From positions 4,340,001-4,404,000 of the forward strand of contig NC_016946.1 in NCBI RefSeq assembly GCF_000277125.1: 64,000 bases of DNA, written 5' to 3'. Positions 1-9,882 of this stretch are shown piece by piece. The DNA is from Mycobacterium intracellulare ATCC 13950. Its GTDB lineage: Bacteria > Actinomycetota > Actinomycetes > Mycobacteriales > Mycobacteriaceae. The notes beneath the pieces were generated by a model, which did not search any database, was not told the DNA's origin, and saw only the letters and a program-made list of their open reading frames with translations. The position numbers and the translations under genes are program-made. Positions within the stretch are counted from its first letter, which is position 1. Each line of letters starts with the position of its first letter.

Positions 1-1326
1 GTGCCGATCGCGATCAAGGCCGCCTTCGGCGGCGGCGGCCGCGGCATGAAGGTGGCCCGCACCATCGAGGAGATCCCGCACCTCTACGAGTCGGCCGTGC
101 GTGAGGCCGTCGCGGCGTTCGGCCGCGGCGAGTGCTTCGTCGAGCGCTACCTGGACAAGCCGCGCCACGTGGAGGCGCAGGTGATCGCCGACCAGCACGG
201 CAACGTCATCGTCGCCGGCACCCGCGACTGCTCGCTGCAGCGCCGGTTCCAGAAGCTGGTGGAAGAGGCGCCCGCGCCGTTCCTGACCGACGCGCAGCGC
301 AAGGAGATCCACGAGTCGGCCAAGCGGATCTGCAAGGAGGCCCACTACTACGGCGCCGGGACCGTCGAATACCTGGTCGGCCAGGACGGCCTGATCTCCT
401 TCCTGGAGGTCAACACGCGCCTGCAGGTCGAGCACCCGGTCACCGAGGAGACCGCCGGCATCGACCTGGTGCTGCAGCAGTTCAAGATCGCCAACGGCGA
501 GAAGCTGGACCTCACCGAGGACCCCACCCCGCGCGGGCACGCCATCGAGTTCCGGATCAACGGCGAGGACGCCGGGCGAGGCTTCCTGCCGGCGCCCGGC
601 CCGGTCACCCGCTACGACATCCCGACCGGGCCCGGGGTCCGGCTGGATTCGGGCGTCGAGGCCGGTTCGGTCATCGGCGGGCAGTTCGACTCCATGCTGT
701 CCAAGCTGATCGTGTACGGCGCCACCCGCGAGGAGGCGCTGGCCCGCTCCCGTCGCGCCCTGGACGAATTCCACGTCGAGGGGCTCGCCACGGTCATCCC
801 GTTCCACCGCGCCGTCGTGAGTGACCCGGCGTTCATCGGTGACGGCGAGAGCTTCTCGGTCCACACGCGCTGGATCGAGACCGAGTGGGACAACACCATC
901 GAACCGTTCACCGCCGGCGAGCCCCTCGACGACGAAGCCGACGCCCGGCCCCGCCAGAAGGTCGTCGTGGAGGTCGGCGGCCGCCGGCTCGAGGTGTCGC
1001 TGCCCGGTGACCTGGCGCTGTCGGGCGGGGGCTCCGGCGGCGGCGAGGCGGGTGTCATCCGCAAGAAGCCCAAGGCCCGTAAGCGGGGGGCGCACGCCGG
1101 TGCGGCCGCCTCCGGCGACGCGGTCACCGCGCCCATGCAGGGCACCGTGGTCAAGGTCGCCGTCGAGGAGGGCCAGGAGGTTGCCGCCGGCGACCTGGTG
1201 GTGGTCCTCGAGGCGATGAAGATGGAGAACCCGGTCACCGCGCACAAGGACGGCGTCATCACCGGGCTCGCGGTCGAGCCCGGTGCGGCCATCACGCAGG
1301 GCACGGTGCTGGCCGAGATCAAGTAG
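1..1326 (+). CDS. accA3: AccA3, biotin carboxylase/biotin carrier alpha subunit of acyl-CoA carboxylases (5' end outside window)
   Basis: The gene enters the window already in frame, so the first GTG is an internal Val codon. What is seen is the C-terminal 441 residues of a protein usually about 600 long. They contain the end of the ATP-grasp fold with the glycine-rich loop FGGGGRGM, the biotin-carboxylase signature [17 protein letters not shown], the biotin carboxylase C-terminal domain, a Gly/Lys-rich linker at about residues 340-365, and a biotinyl domain ending the protein with AMKMEN, where the Lys carries biotin. In mycobacteria AccA3 serves the acetyl- and propionyl-CoA carboxylases and the long-chain carboxylase for mycolate synthesis. 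That role is family knowledge. Position beside sigF matches M. tuberculosis Rv3285. Confidence 0.97.
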   Translation: MPIAIKAAFGGGGRGMKVARTIEEIPHLYESAVREAVAAFGRGECFVERYLDKPRHVEAQVIADQHGNVIVAGTRDCSLQRRFQKLVEEAPAPFLTDAQRKEIHESAKRICKEAHYYGAGTVEYLVGQDGLISFLEVNTRLQVEHPVTEETAGIDLVLQQFKIANGEKLDLTEDPTPRGHAIEFRINGEDAGRGFLPAPGPVTRYDIPTGPGVRLDSGVEAGSVIGGQFDSMLSKLIVYGATREEALARSRRALDEFHVEGLATVIPFHRAVVSDPAFIGDGESFSVHTRWIETEWDNTIEPFTAGEPLDDEADARPRQKVVVEVGGRRLEVSLPGDLALSGGGSGGGEAGVIRKKPKARKRGAHAGAAASGDAVTAPMQGTVVKVAVEEGQEVAAGDLVVVLEAMKMENPVTAHKDGVITGLAVEPGAAITQGTVLAEIK

Positions 1327-1531
1327 CGGCCCGACGGACTTCACCGGGATCACCGGGAGCGTTGTCGCCCCTGGCCACCACGAGTAGGGTGGCGGGCAAG
1401 GTTGAGTTCACAGCCGCCGCCCGGGGTACGTTGTTGGCGTGGGGACAGGCGAAACTCCCTGCTTCTGCGAACTTTTTGCAGTCGGCTGACGTATTCCACA
1501 GCAGGAATCCTCCGCACGGATGGAGTCAGCA

Positions 1532-1954
1532 ATGTCTGTGGCGCAATCGTGGCAACAAAGCCGCACGGCGCAGTTCACCGCCCGGTGGGGCCCGACGGGC
1601 ACCCTGATCACGGTCGACGGTGAGCTCGACGCGGCCAATGCGGATCAGCTCGCCGCGTACGTCCAACAGAGCGTCAACCGCTCCCGGCGGGTGATCCTCG
1701 ACCTGCGCGGCCTGAAGTTCATTGGCACCGCGGGCTTTTCGACCCTGCACCGGATCAACGTGGTGTGCTCGGCCGCGCAGGTGTCGTGGGCCATGGCGCC
1801 GAGCCCGGCGGTGTCGAGGTTGCTGCGCGTCTGCGATCCGGACGGCACGCTCCCGGTGACGACGCCGAAGGCCGAGCCGCTGCTCGAGCCGCTGCGGGTC
1901 GATGAGGGCGAAAACCCCCGGCCGCTATTGCAATTGGTCCCGCAGCCGCGTTAG
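1532..1954 (+). CDS. STAS-domain protein, anti-sigma factor antagonist-like
   Basis: A 140-residue STAS-fold protein. The start is ATG 1532, because GGAG lies six bases upstream; ATG 1520 in the same frame has no ribosome site. The segment VILDLRGLKFIGTAGFSTLHRI matches the core strand-helix of SpoIIAA/RsbV antagonists, with Thr in TAG at the place of the phosphorylated Ser. Such proteins bind RsbW-type kinases and free the sigma factor. It faces sigF and its last 30 bases overlap the sigF 3' end on the other strand. A role in controlling RsbW/SigF is inferred from domain and position; RsfA and RsfB, the known mycobacterial antagonists, lie elsewhere. Confidence 0.8.
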   Translation: MSVAQSWQQSRTAQFTARWGPTGTLITVDGELDAANADQLAAYVQQSVNRSRRVILDLRGLKFIGTAGFSTLHRINVVCSAAQVSWAMAPSPAVSRLLRVCDPDGTLPVTTPKAEPLLEPLRVDEGENPRPLLQLVPQPR

Positions 1955-2713
1955 CGATTTCGCCAGTAGGCGCGAGACGTGCATCTGTGAGATGCCGACC
2001 CGCTCGGCGATCTGCGTCTGCGTCATCGACTCGAAGAACCGCAGCACCAACACCGTTCGTTCCCGCTCGGGCAGCGCCTCGAGCAACGGGCGCAACGATT
2101 CCTGGTCTTCGATGCGGTCCAGGCCGGTGTCCACGTCGCCGAGGGTGTCGGCGATCGCGCGAGCTTCCTCTTCCTCGCCCCCGCCCCCACTGTCGATCGA
2201 CAAGGTGTTGTAGGAGCTGCCGGCGACCAGGCCCTCGACCACCTCTTCGCGGTCCATCTCGAGCTCGGCGGCGAGTTCGGTCGCGGTGGGCGCACGGCCC
2301 AGCCGTTGGGACAGATCGGCGGTGGCGGTGCCGAGCCGCAAGTGCAGTTCCTTGAGGCGCCGTGGCACCTTGACCGACCAGCTGTTGTCGCGGAAGTGGC
2401 GGCGGACCTCGCCCATGATCGTGGGCACCGCGAACGAAACGAAGTCGGAGCCGGCGTCGACGTCGAAACGCACCACCGCGTTGACCAACCCGACGCGCGC
2501 CACCTGGACGAGGTCGTCGCGCGGCTCGCCGCGGCCCTCGAAGCGGCGCGCGATGTGGTCGGCCAGCGGAAGGCAGCGCTCGACGATCTTGTCCCGTTGG
2601 CGCTGAAGTTCCATGGAATCGGCCGCGACGGAGGCCAACTCACGGAACATGTCCGGAACATCGGCGTACTCGTTCGGACGCGAGACCGAACCGCCGGCAG
2701 CTCGCGGTGTCAC
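1925..2713 (-). CDS. sigF: RNA polymerase sigma factor SigF (SigB/SigF type)
   Basis: A 262-residue group 3 sigma factor (M. tuberculosis SigF is 261). Region 2 is seen in GEVRRHFRDNSWSVKVPRRL, region 3 in the SQRLGRAPTATELAAELEM stretch, and the region 4 helix-turn-helix in TQTQIAERVGISQMHVSRLL at the C-terminus. It starts with GTG overlapping the rsbW stop as GTGA, so the two are translationally coupled. SigF directs stationary-phase, stress and cell-envelope genes in mycobacteria. Its activity is set by the anti-sigma factor encoded just upstream. The 3' end overlaps the convergent STAS gene by 30 bases. Confidence 0.97.
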   Translation of the reverse strand: MTPRAAGGSVSRPNEYADVPDMFRELASVAADSMELQRQRDKIVERCLPLADHIARRFEGRGEPRDDLVQVARVGLVNAVVRFDVDAGSDFVSFAVPTIMGEVRRHFRDNSWSVKVPRRLKELHLRLGTATADLSQRLGRAPTATELAAELEMDREEVVEGLVAGSSYNTLSIDSGGGGEEEEARAIADTLGDVDTGLDRIEDQESLRPLLEALPERERTVLVLRFFESMTQTQIAERVGISQMHVSRLLAKSLTRLRDQLQ

Positions 2714-3147
2714 CTGCTGGAGGCCGCCCGTCGCGCCGTCAGTGTGATGCCGAAAACACTGCCGGTTTCATTGGGTTCGCGACCATCGTGAAAAGTCTGC
2801 ACGTCGTCGGCCAACGACGTCAGCACATGCCAACTGAAGCTGCCGGGCGACACCACATCGTGGGTGTCGCATGCCGCGGAAGCCTCCACCACCAATTGGT
2901 CGTCCTGCGGATCGACCACGACGCTCAGCGTCGCGTCGGGAGTGGCCGAGCGAATCAACCTGGTGCACACCTCATCGACCGCGAGTCGCAGGTCCGCCAC
3001 CGCATCGAAATCCAGGTCCTCGAAGGTGCCGATCGCGCCGACCAGGGTGCGCAGCATCGCGAGGTTCTCCAGCCGAGCTGCGACGTGAAGTTCGACGGCG
3101 CGATGGCCGCGCGGACGCTTGTTAGCGTGCGATCCAGCATCGTTCAT
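2710..3147 (-). CDS. rsbW: RsbW/UsfX, anti-SigF serine kinase-like protein
   Basis: A 145-residue GHKL-fold anti-sigma factor, the length of M. tuberculosis UsfX. ATG 3147 is chosen because GGGAG lies a few bases upstream and the length fits; the frame stays open to an ATG at 3228, which has no better support. The N-box-like segment DLRLAVDEVCTRLI is visible at about residues 58-71, followed by the GSFSW segment. It binds SigF and is displaced by STAS antagonists (family knowledge). The protein ends with a TGA that overlaps the sigF start, giving an rsbW-sigF operon. Confidence 0.94.
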   Translation of the reverse strand: MNDAGSHANKRPRGHRAVELHVAARLENLAMLRTLVGAIGTFEDLDFDAVADLRLAVDEVCTRLIRSATPDATLSVVVDPQDDQLVVEASAACDTHDVVSPGSFSWHVLTSLADDVQTFHDGREPNETGSVFGITLTARRAASSR

Positions 3148-3254
3148 ATGGTCTCCCGGCATGGTTTGACTGACACTACTACTGCTCCGCAGCCCGCCGT
3201 GGACCGTGCGTTCGAGCCGGTCAGTCATGATCGCCGCCGGGTATCCGGCCCGCC

Positions 3255-3404
3255 ATGGACGGGCCTGACGCGACCGATACAGACCGGACGCGCCGGCTTA
3301 GGCGCGTCGCAGTAATCGCCGGGGTCACGCTGATCGTCTTGCTGGTGGTCGCAGTGGGCATTTATGTCGATGTGCTCGTGTTTCTGTCCCCCATGATGGG
3401 GTGA
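3255..3404 (+). CDS. Candidate 49-residue single-pass membrane protein
   Basis: A short frame from ATG to TGA encodes an N-terminal Asp/Thr/Arg-rich stretch, an RRLRR stop-transfer-like motif, and a hydrophobic helix at about residues 18-43 (IAGVTLIVLLVVAVGIYV). Basic residues before the helix predict an N-in orientation. No clear Shine-Dalgarno is present, and the frame upstream closes at 3228, so only this ATG can start it. It lies opposite the leader between the usfY region and rsbW. Similarity to other proteins is not recognised. The composition looks like a real membrane protein rather than a chance frame. Confidence 0.5.
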   Translation: MDGPDATDTDRTRRLRRVAVIAGVTLIVLLVVAVGIYVDVLVFLSPMMG

Positions 3405-3461
3405 CGCCATTTTTGTCCAAGCAAACGCAACCGTTTCGGCACTCATCATGGTGCACACCTG

Positions 3462-3487
3462 ATACCCACTCGACGGCGCCCGTAATC
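3462..3487 (-). promoter_or_regulatory. Possible SigF-type promoter upstream of rsbW-sigF
   Basis: On the minus strand GATT is followed after 16 bases by GGGTAT. The mycobacterial SigF consensus is GTTT-N15-17-GGGTAT, so the -10 is exact and the -35 has one mismatch. The site lies about 315 bases before the rsbW ATG. It would fit the known autoregulated SigF promoter in front of usfX, but the long leader leaves doubt. Confidence 0.4.
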
Positions 3488-3578
3488 TCGGATTCGGGTT
3501 TCCGGCAGGATCTGACCGCGGGCGACGTCGTGGCAGGTCACCCGGGAAAAGCGGGGCGCCGCATGCGCGGACGGCCCC

Positions 3579-3890
3579 CTAGCTGGCGGGCCTTTGCCGC
3601 AGCACCTCGGGATGTTCGGAGTACCAGCGATCCGCGAGCCTGCGTATCCGCCGGTGCTCCAAGCCCAGCCAGATCAGACCCAGCACCGCGGCGACGACGG
3701 CGGTGACGCCCGCGGTCATGCCTTCGTGGTGGTGTCCGGTCGCGAAGGCCGCCAGGCTCCCGCAGGTGCCGATCACCCCCGCGACCACCAACAGGTACCC
3801 CGGCCAGTGCAGGACGTCGATCAGCGACTCGCCGGCGAGCGGCCGCGTGGTCCTGAGATGGTCGACGGGGTCGTGATAGGTGTCTCCCAT
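3579..3890 (-). CDS. usfY: UsfY family membrane protein
   Basis: A 103-residue protein with the N-terminal signature GDTYHDPVDHLRTTRPLAGE, recognised as UsfY, named for lying upstream of sigma F. Two hydrophobic helices follow (about residues 28-50 and 58-78), then a basic C-terminal tail. The start ATG has GAGGAG and GGGAG just upstream. It is the second gene after the SigF-type promoter at 4431-4456 and about 430 bases before rsbW, matching M. tuberculosis Rv3288c in order. Function is unknown; co-expression with SigF is inferred from position. Confidence 0.85.
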   Translation of the reverse strand: MGDTYHDPVDHLRTTRPLAGESLIDVLHWPGYLLVVAGVIGTCGSLAAFATGHHHEGMTAGVTAVVAAVLGLIWLGLEHRRIRRLADRWYSEHPEVLRQRPAS

Positions 3891-3944
3891 GGCTGCTCCC
3901 TGCTCCTCAGCGCACCATCAACGTTAGATCGCGGGGAGGCAAAC

Positions 3945-4328
3945 CTAAAGAGCCAGCACCGGACCGGCGATCGGGGCGACGCCCATGGCGACCATGAGCG
4001 CCATGACGGTCAGCAGGAACCACCCGGCGCCCTGCCATCCCCACCAGGTTCCGCGGGCCTTCCACACGCGGTACGTGCGCACGAACGCCCAGATCCCGCC
4101 GGCCAGCGCGATCATCGGACCGCCGATCGCCAGCAGGGTGCGCTGCGGCGGGCCGCAGGCCACCGTGTCGACGCTCCCGGCCGGACACGTGCTCACCCAC
4201 ACCGCGGCGATCAGCAGGAAGCCGACGGCGGCGGCCGTCGCCGCGGCGGCGAACCGGACGGCGGCGAGCACCTCGCGGTCTTCCTGTCCCAGGCGGTCAC
4301 CGCCTGGTCGCTGGCCTGCTTTCTGCAT
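3945..4328 (-). CDS. Small three-helix membrane protein of the sigF locus (Rv3289c-like)
   Basis: A 127-residue protein with three predicted membrane helices, around residues 29-47, 64-82 and 101-124, and two Cys between helices one and two (CPAGSVDTVACG). The start at ATG 4328 is preferred over more upstream in-frame starts because GGAGGTGAGG lies directly before it and the length matches M. tuberculosis Rv3289c (125). It is the first gene behind a full-consensus SigF promoter. No enzymatic motif is seen and its function is unknown. Confidence 0.8.
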   Translation of the reverse strand: MQKAGQRPGGDRLGQEDREVLAAVRFAAAATAAAVGFLLIAAVWVSTCPAGSVDTVACGPPQRTLLAIGGPMIALAGGIWAFVRTYRVWKARGTWWGWQGAGWFLLTVMALMVAMGVAPIAGPVLAL

Positions 4329-4430
4329 CGTCCTCACCTCCCCGGATTCGGCCCCGCCTACGTTCATCGCTAGCCGCGTCGTTTTGGTTACAACCCTCGC
4401 GGCTACGCCCCCCGGCGGCGGGTCTAATAA

Positions 4431-4456
4431 ATACCCCCGGACAAACCGGGGCAAAC
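4431..4456 (-). promoter_or_regulatory. Consensus SigF promoter for the membrane gene-usfY operon
   Basis: On the minus strand GTTT (4456-4453) is followed after exactly 16 bases by GGGTAT (4436-4431), an exact match to the mycobacterial SigF consensus. The predicted start site would leave a leader of about 95 bases before ATG 4328. Confidence 0.75.
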
Positions 4457-4479
4457 GGCCCGGGGATCTGGTCAGGCCG

Positions 4480-5841
<1,362 letters not shown>

Positions 5842-5895
5842 GCTACGGGCAAGACGCCGGATTTTTACACTATTATGGCGCTGTGCCAGGATAAT

Positions 5896-6348
5896 TTATG
5901 GAATATGCTGCCTGTCCGCGTAAAAAGTATTCAGGATGATGGTGCTGCGGGTCTTGACGTTCGCCGCCGTCCGGATCCGCTGCAGCAGGTCCTCGAGCGC
6001 CCGGGCGGACGCGACGCGCACCAGCAGGACGTAGCTTTCTTCGCCGGCCACCGAGTGACACGATTCGATTTCCTCGATGTGCTCGAGGCGGGCGGGCGCA
6101 TCATCGGGTTGAGAGGGATCCAGAGGAGTGATGGCCACGAACGCCGACAGCAGGTGCCCGACGGCCTCCGGGTCGACGCGCGCCGAGTATCCGGCGATCA
6201 CGCCGCGGGCCTCGAGGCGGCGCACCCTCGACTGGACCGCCGACACCGACAGCCGGGCGCTGGCCGCCAGCTCCGCCAGCGTCGCGCGCCCGTCGGCGAC
6301 CAGTTCGCGCACCAGGATCCGGTCGACATCGTCGAGCGTCTCACTCAT
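5896..6348 (-). CDS. lrpA: LrpA, Lrp/AsnC family transcriptional regulator
   Basis: A 150-residue feast/famine regulator. An N-terminal winged helix-turn-helix (TLAELAASARLSVSAVQSRV) is followed by a C-terminal ligand-binding RAM domain (about residues 65-140). It lies 54 bases upstream of lat on the same strand, in an unusually AT-rich gap, and diverges from the DUF1338-pcd pair. The M. tuberculosis homologue (Rv3291c, LrpA/AldR-like family) binds amino acids and controls lat in persistence models. Control of both arms of the lysine cluster is inferred from position. Confidence 0.93.
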   Translation of the reverse strand: MSETLDDVDRILVRELVADGRATLAELAASARLSVSAVQSRVRRLEARGVIAGYSARVDPEAVGHLLSAFVAITPLDPSQPDDAPARLEHIEEIESCHSVAGEESYVLLVRVASARALEDLLQRIRTAANVKTRSTIILNTFYADRQHIP

Positions 6349-6378
6349 GGCCGGAGACTATCGCAGGAACGGCGCGCC

Positions 6379-7614
6379 GTGACCCGCGCGAAATGGCTGC
6401 CGACGTGGCAGCTTCGCGCGTTGTTCGCGGCGGGCCTCTCGGCGATGTACGCCGCCGAGGTGCCCGCTTACGGCACCCTGGTCGCGGTGAGCGAGCAGGT
6501 CAACGCCGATGTCGTGGCGCGCCAGCCCGACGCCGAACGGTTCGGCTCGCTGCGGCGCGTCACCGCCGAGCGGCACGGCGCCATCCGTGTCGGCAGCCCG
6601 GCCGAATTGGCCGCGGTCGCCGACCTGTTCGCCGCGTTCGGCATGCTCCCGGTCGGCTACTACGACCTGCGCTGCGCGGCCTCCCCCGTCCCGGTGGTGT
6701 CGACCGCCTTCCGGCCGGTCGATGCAAACGAGCTGTCGCTCAACCCTTTTCGGGTGTTCACCTCGATGCTGGCCACGCGCGACGCGCGCTTCTTCGACCA
6801 TGACCTGCGCCGCCGCGTCGAGGCCTTCCTGGCGCGCCGCCGGCTGTTCGATCCCGCGTTGCTCGCCGGCGCGCGCACCATCGCCGCCGACGGCGGCTGC
6901 GCCCGCGACTGCGCGCACGAGTTCGTCGCGGCGGCGGTGGCGGCGTTCGCCTTGTCGGCCGAGCCCATCGACAAGTCCTGGTACGACGAGTTGTCGCGGG
7001 TGTCCGCGGTGGCCGCCGACATCGCCGGCGTCGGCTCCACCCACCTCAACCACCTGACGCCGCGCGTCCTCGACATCGACGATCTGTACCGACGGATGAC
7101 CGGGCGGGGCATCACGATGATCGACGCCATCCAGGGGCCGCCGCGCACCGACGGGCCGGCGGTCCTGTTGCGCCAGACCTCTTTTCGCGCCCTGGCCGAA
7201 CCCCGCCGGTTCCGCGGCGCCGACGGCCGGATCACCGAGGGGGCGCTGCGGGTGCGCTTCGGCGAGGTGGAGGCCCGCGGTGTCGCGCTGACCCCGAAGG
7301 GCCGCGCGCGCTACGACGCCGCGATGAGCGCCGCCGACCCGGCCGCGGTGTGGGCGGAGCACTTTCCGCCCACCGACGAGCAGATGGCCGCCGAGGGGCT
7401 GGGCTACTACCGCGGCGGTGACCCGTCGGCTCCGATCGTCTACGAGGACTTCCTGCCGGCGTCGGCGGCGGGCATCTTCCGGTCGAACCTGGACAGCGAC
7501 GCCGAAACCGCCGACGCGCCAGACGAATCCGGCTACGACGCGCAGTGGCTGGCCGGGGCGATCGGCCGCGACATCGCTGACCCCTACGCGCTCTACGAGG
7601 AGGCCTGCGCATGA
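6379..7614 (+). CDS. DUF1338 protein, 2-oxoadipate dioxygenase/decarboxylase (HglS-like)
   Basis: A 411-residue protein starting at GTG 6379; the frame is open far upstream but that part overlaps lat and lrpA. DUF1338 proteins such as Pseudomonas putida HglS are Fe(II) enzymes turning 2-oxoadipate into 2-hydroxyglutarate and CO2. The expected metal ligands can be placed: His66, four residues before Arg70 as in HglS; His222 or His225 in STHLNHLTPR; and a Glu at 296/298 in RFGEVEARG. It ends in ATGA overlapping the pcd start. With Lat and Pcd making 2-aminoadipate, this enzyme would act after one more transamination. M. tuberculosis Rv3292 is the positional counterpart. Confidence 0.82.
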   Translation: MTRAKWLPTWQLRALFAAGLSAMYAAEVPAYGTLVAVSEQVNADVVARQPDAERFGSLRRVTAERHGAIRVGSPAELAAVADLFAAFGMLPVGYYDLRCAASPVPVVSTAFRPVDANELSLNPFRVFTSMLATRDARFFDHDLRRRVEAFLARRRLFDPALLAGARTIAADGGCARDCAHEFVAAAVAAFALSAEPIDKSWYDELSRVSAVAADIAGVGSTHLNHLTPRVLDIDDLYRRMTGRGITMIDAIQGPPRTDGPAVLLRQTSFRALAEPRRFRGADGRITEGALRVRFGEVEARGVALTPKGRARYDAAMSAADPAAVWAEHFPPTDEQMAAEGLGYYRGGDPSAPIVYEDFLPASAAGIFRSNLDSDAETADAPDESGYDAQWLAGAIGRDIADPYALYEEACA

Positions 7615-9131
7615 CCACCGAACAGTTACGCGCCCGGGTGCTGGGGGCATTCGACGCGATCGGCGTCACCGCGAGCCTCGGCGAGCCGGACGCTCATGGG
7701 CTGCCGGCCAGCACGCCGATCACCGGCGAGGTGCTCTTCACCGTCGCCCCCACCACGCCCGAGCGCGCCGAGCGGGCGATCACCGAAGCGGCCCAAGCGT
7801 TTTCGGTGTGGCGAACCACGCCCGCGCCGGTGCGCGGCGCGCTGGTGGCGCGGCTGGCCGAGTTGCTGACCGAACACAAGCGCGAGCTGGCCACCCTGGT
7901 GACCGTCGAGGTCGGCAAGATCACCTCCGAGGCGGCCGGCGAGGTGCAGGAGATGATCGACGTCTGCCAGTTCGCCGTCGGCCTGTCGCGCCAGCTGTAC
8001 GGGCGCACCATCGCGTCGGAACGGCCCGGGCACCGGCTGCTGGAGACCTGGCACCCGCTCGGCGTGGTCGGAGTGATCACCGCGTTCAACTTCCCGGTCG
8101 CCGTGTGGGCGTGGAACGCCGCGCTGGCCCTGGTGTGCGGGGACCCCGTGGTGTGGAAGCCCTCGGAGCTGACGCCGTTGACGGCGCTGGCCACCCAGGC
8201 GCTGATCGCCCGCGCCGCGGCCGACGTCGGCGCCCCGCCCGCGGTGAGCTCCCTGGTGCTCGGCGACCGCGACCTCGGCGGGCTGCTGGTCGACGACCCC
8301 CGGGTCGCGCTGGTGTCCGCGACCGGTTCGGTGCGGATGGGCCGCGAGGTGGGCCCCCGCGTCGCCGCGCGGTTCGGCCGGGTGCTGCTGGAGCTGGGCG
8401 GCAACAACGCCGCCATCGTGACCCCGTCGGCCGACCTGGACCTCGCGGTGCGCGCCGTGGTGTTCGCCGCCGCCGGCACCGCCGGCCAGCGCTGCACCAG
8501 CCTGCGCCGGCTCATCGTCCACGAATCGGTGGCCGACGAGGTGGTGGACCGCGTCGTGTCCGCCTTCCGGCGACTGCCCATCGGCGACCCGTCCGCGCCG
8601 GGCACGCTCGTCGGGCCGCTGATCCACGAGACCGCCTACCGCGACATGGTGGGGGCGCTGGAATCCGCGCGCGCCGACGGCGGCGAGGTCATCGACGGCG
8701 ACCGCAGGCACCCGCAGGGTCGCGAGCAGCCGAGCGCCTACTACGTCGCGCCGGCCGTGGTGCGCATGCCCGCTCAGACCGCCATCGTGGCGACCGAGAC
8801 CTTCGCGCCCATCCTCTACGTGCTGACCTACGACCGGCTGGGCGACGCGATCGCCCTCAATAACGCCGTGCCACAGGGGCTTTCGTCGTCCATCTTCACC
8901 ACGGACCTGCGCGAGGCCGAACGGTTCCTGGCCGAATCCGACTGCGGAATCGCCAATGTCAACATCGGCACCTCGGGCGCCGAGATCGGCGGCGCGTTCG
9001 GCGGCGAGAAGGAAACCGGCGGCGGGCGGGAATCCGGCACGGATTCGTGGAAGGCCTACATGCGCCAAAGTACCAATACCGTCAATTATTCCGGTGAGTT
9101 GCCGCTGGCCCAGGGCGTGAAGTTCGGATGA
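7611..9131 (+). CDS. pcd: Piperideine-6-carboxylate (aminoadipate semialdehyde) dehydrogenase
   Basis: A 506-residue aldehyde dehydrogenase superfamily enzyme. The Rossmann NAD segment is seen in ITAFNFPVAVWAWN and SATGSVRMG, the catalytic Glu in LLELGGNNA, and the nucleophilic Cys in AGTAGQRCTSLRRL. This ALDH7-like subfamily oxidises aminoadipate semialdehyde to 2-aminoadipate. It is translationally coupled to the DUF1338 gene by a four-base overlap, with GGAGG eight bases before its ATG. Order lat/lrpA, DUF1338, pcd matches Rv3290c-Rv3293. Confidence 0.94.
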   Translation: MTTEQLRARVLGAFDAIGVTASLGEPDAHGLPASTPITGEVLFTVAPTTPERAERAITEAAQAFSVWRTTPAPVRGALVARLAELLTEHKRELATLVTVEVGKITSEAAGEVQEMIDVCQFAVGLSRQLYGRTIASERPGHRLLETWHPLGVVGVITAFNFPVAVWAWNAALALVCGDPVVWKPSELTPLTALATQALIARAAADVGAPPAVSSLVLGDRDLGGLLVDDPRVALVSATGSVRMGREVGPRVAARFGRVLLELGGNNAAIVTPSADLDLAVRAVVFAAAGTAGQRCTSLRRLIVHESVADEVVDRVVSAFRRLPIGDPSAPGTLVGPLIHETAYRDMVGALESARADGGEVIDGDRRHPQGREQPSAYYVAPAVVRMPAQTAIVATETFAPILYVLTYDRLGDAIALNNAVPQGLSSSIFTTDLREAERFLAESDCGIANVNIGTSGAEIGGAFGGEKETGGGRESGTDSWKAYMRQSTNTVNYSGELPLAQGVKFG

Positions 9132-9186
9132 AGCCTGTGAATCCATTGTGGCGGTCGTCTCATGTCGTGTGAGTACTATCTGACAC

Positions 9187-9846
9187 ATGCCGACAGCCCG
9201 AAGGCGTCTATCCCCCGAGGATCGGCGCGCTGAGCTGCTCGCTTTAGGGGCAGAGGTTTTTGGGAAGCGACCTTACGACGAGGTCCGCATCGATGAGATC
9301 GCGGAACGCGCCGGGGTGTCGCGGGCCCTGATGTACCACTATTTCCCCGACAAGCGAGCGTTCTTCGCAGCGGTGGTCAAGGACGAGGCCGACCGCCTGT
9401 ACGAGAACACCAACATGGACGACGTCACCGGTCTGACCATGTACGAGGAGATCCGAGTCGGCGTGCTGGCCTACATGGCCTACCACGAGCAGAACCCGGA
9501 GGCCGCCTGGGCGGCGTACGTCGGGCTGGGCCGGTCCGACCCGGTGCTGCTGGGCGTCGAGGACGACGCCAAGAACCGCCAGATGGAACACATCATGTCC
9601 CGGATCAACCAGCTGCTCACCGAGCTGAACACGGGCATGGAACCCGACGTCGAGCGGCACCTGCGGGTGATCCTGCACGGCTGGCTGGCGATGACCTTCG
9701 AGATCTGCCGGCAACGGATCATCGACCCCACCACCGACGCCGACAAGCTCGCCGACGCCTGCGCGCACGCGCTGCTCGACGCGATCGCGCGGGTGCCCGA
9801 GATCCCGGAGAAGCTCGGCGAGGCGATGTCCACCTCGCGGCTCTAG
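9187..9846 (+). CDS. TetR/AcrR family transcriptional regulator
   Basis: A 219-residue regulator. The N-terminal helix-turn-helix is clear at about residues 37-60 (IDEIAERAGVSRALMYHYFP), followed by a helical effector domain with no recognisable ligand signature. It sits 55 bases after pcd and 36 bases before lhr, all on the same strand, and corresponds in position to M. tuberculosis Rv3295. The ligand and targets are unknown. It might control its own transcription or pcd, but no palindromic operator was pinned down in the short gaps. Confidence 0.9.
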   Translation: MPTARRRLSPEDRRAELLALGAEVFGKRPYDEVRIDEIAERAGVSRALMYHYFPDKRAFFAAVVKDEADRLYENTNMDDVTGLTMYEEIRVGVLAYMAYHEQNPEAAWAAYVGLGRSDPVLLGVEDDAKNRQMEHIMSRINQLLTELNTGMEPDVERHLRVILHGWLAMTFEICRQRIIDPTTDADKLADACAHALLDAIARVPEIPEKLGEAMSTSRL

Positions 9847-9882
9847 GCGCGGCATGTCGGTCCCCGTTGGCACCATGGATGG

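Noticed and set aside
1327..1531. Gap between accA3 and the STAS gene searched for small genes or promoters
   Set aside because: No convincing coding frame, SigF motif or hairpin terminator was found.
3210..3244. Plus-strand GGGTAT before the 49-residue frame as a SigF promoter
   Set aside because: The nearest GTTC is 25 bases upstream and no -35 stands at 15-17 bases.
3225..3458. A 77-codon minus-strand frame whose stop overlaps an upstream in-frame ATG of rsbW
   Set aside because: His/Asp/Gln-rich sequence is the reverse reading of the transmembrane frame on the plus strand, and the rsbW start at 3147 has the better ribosome site.
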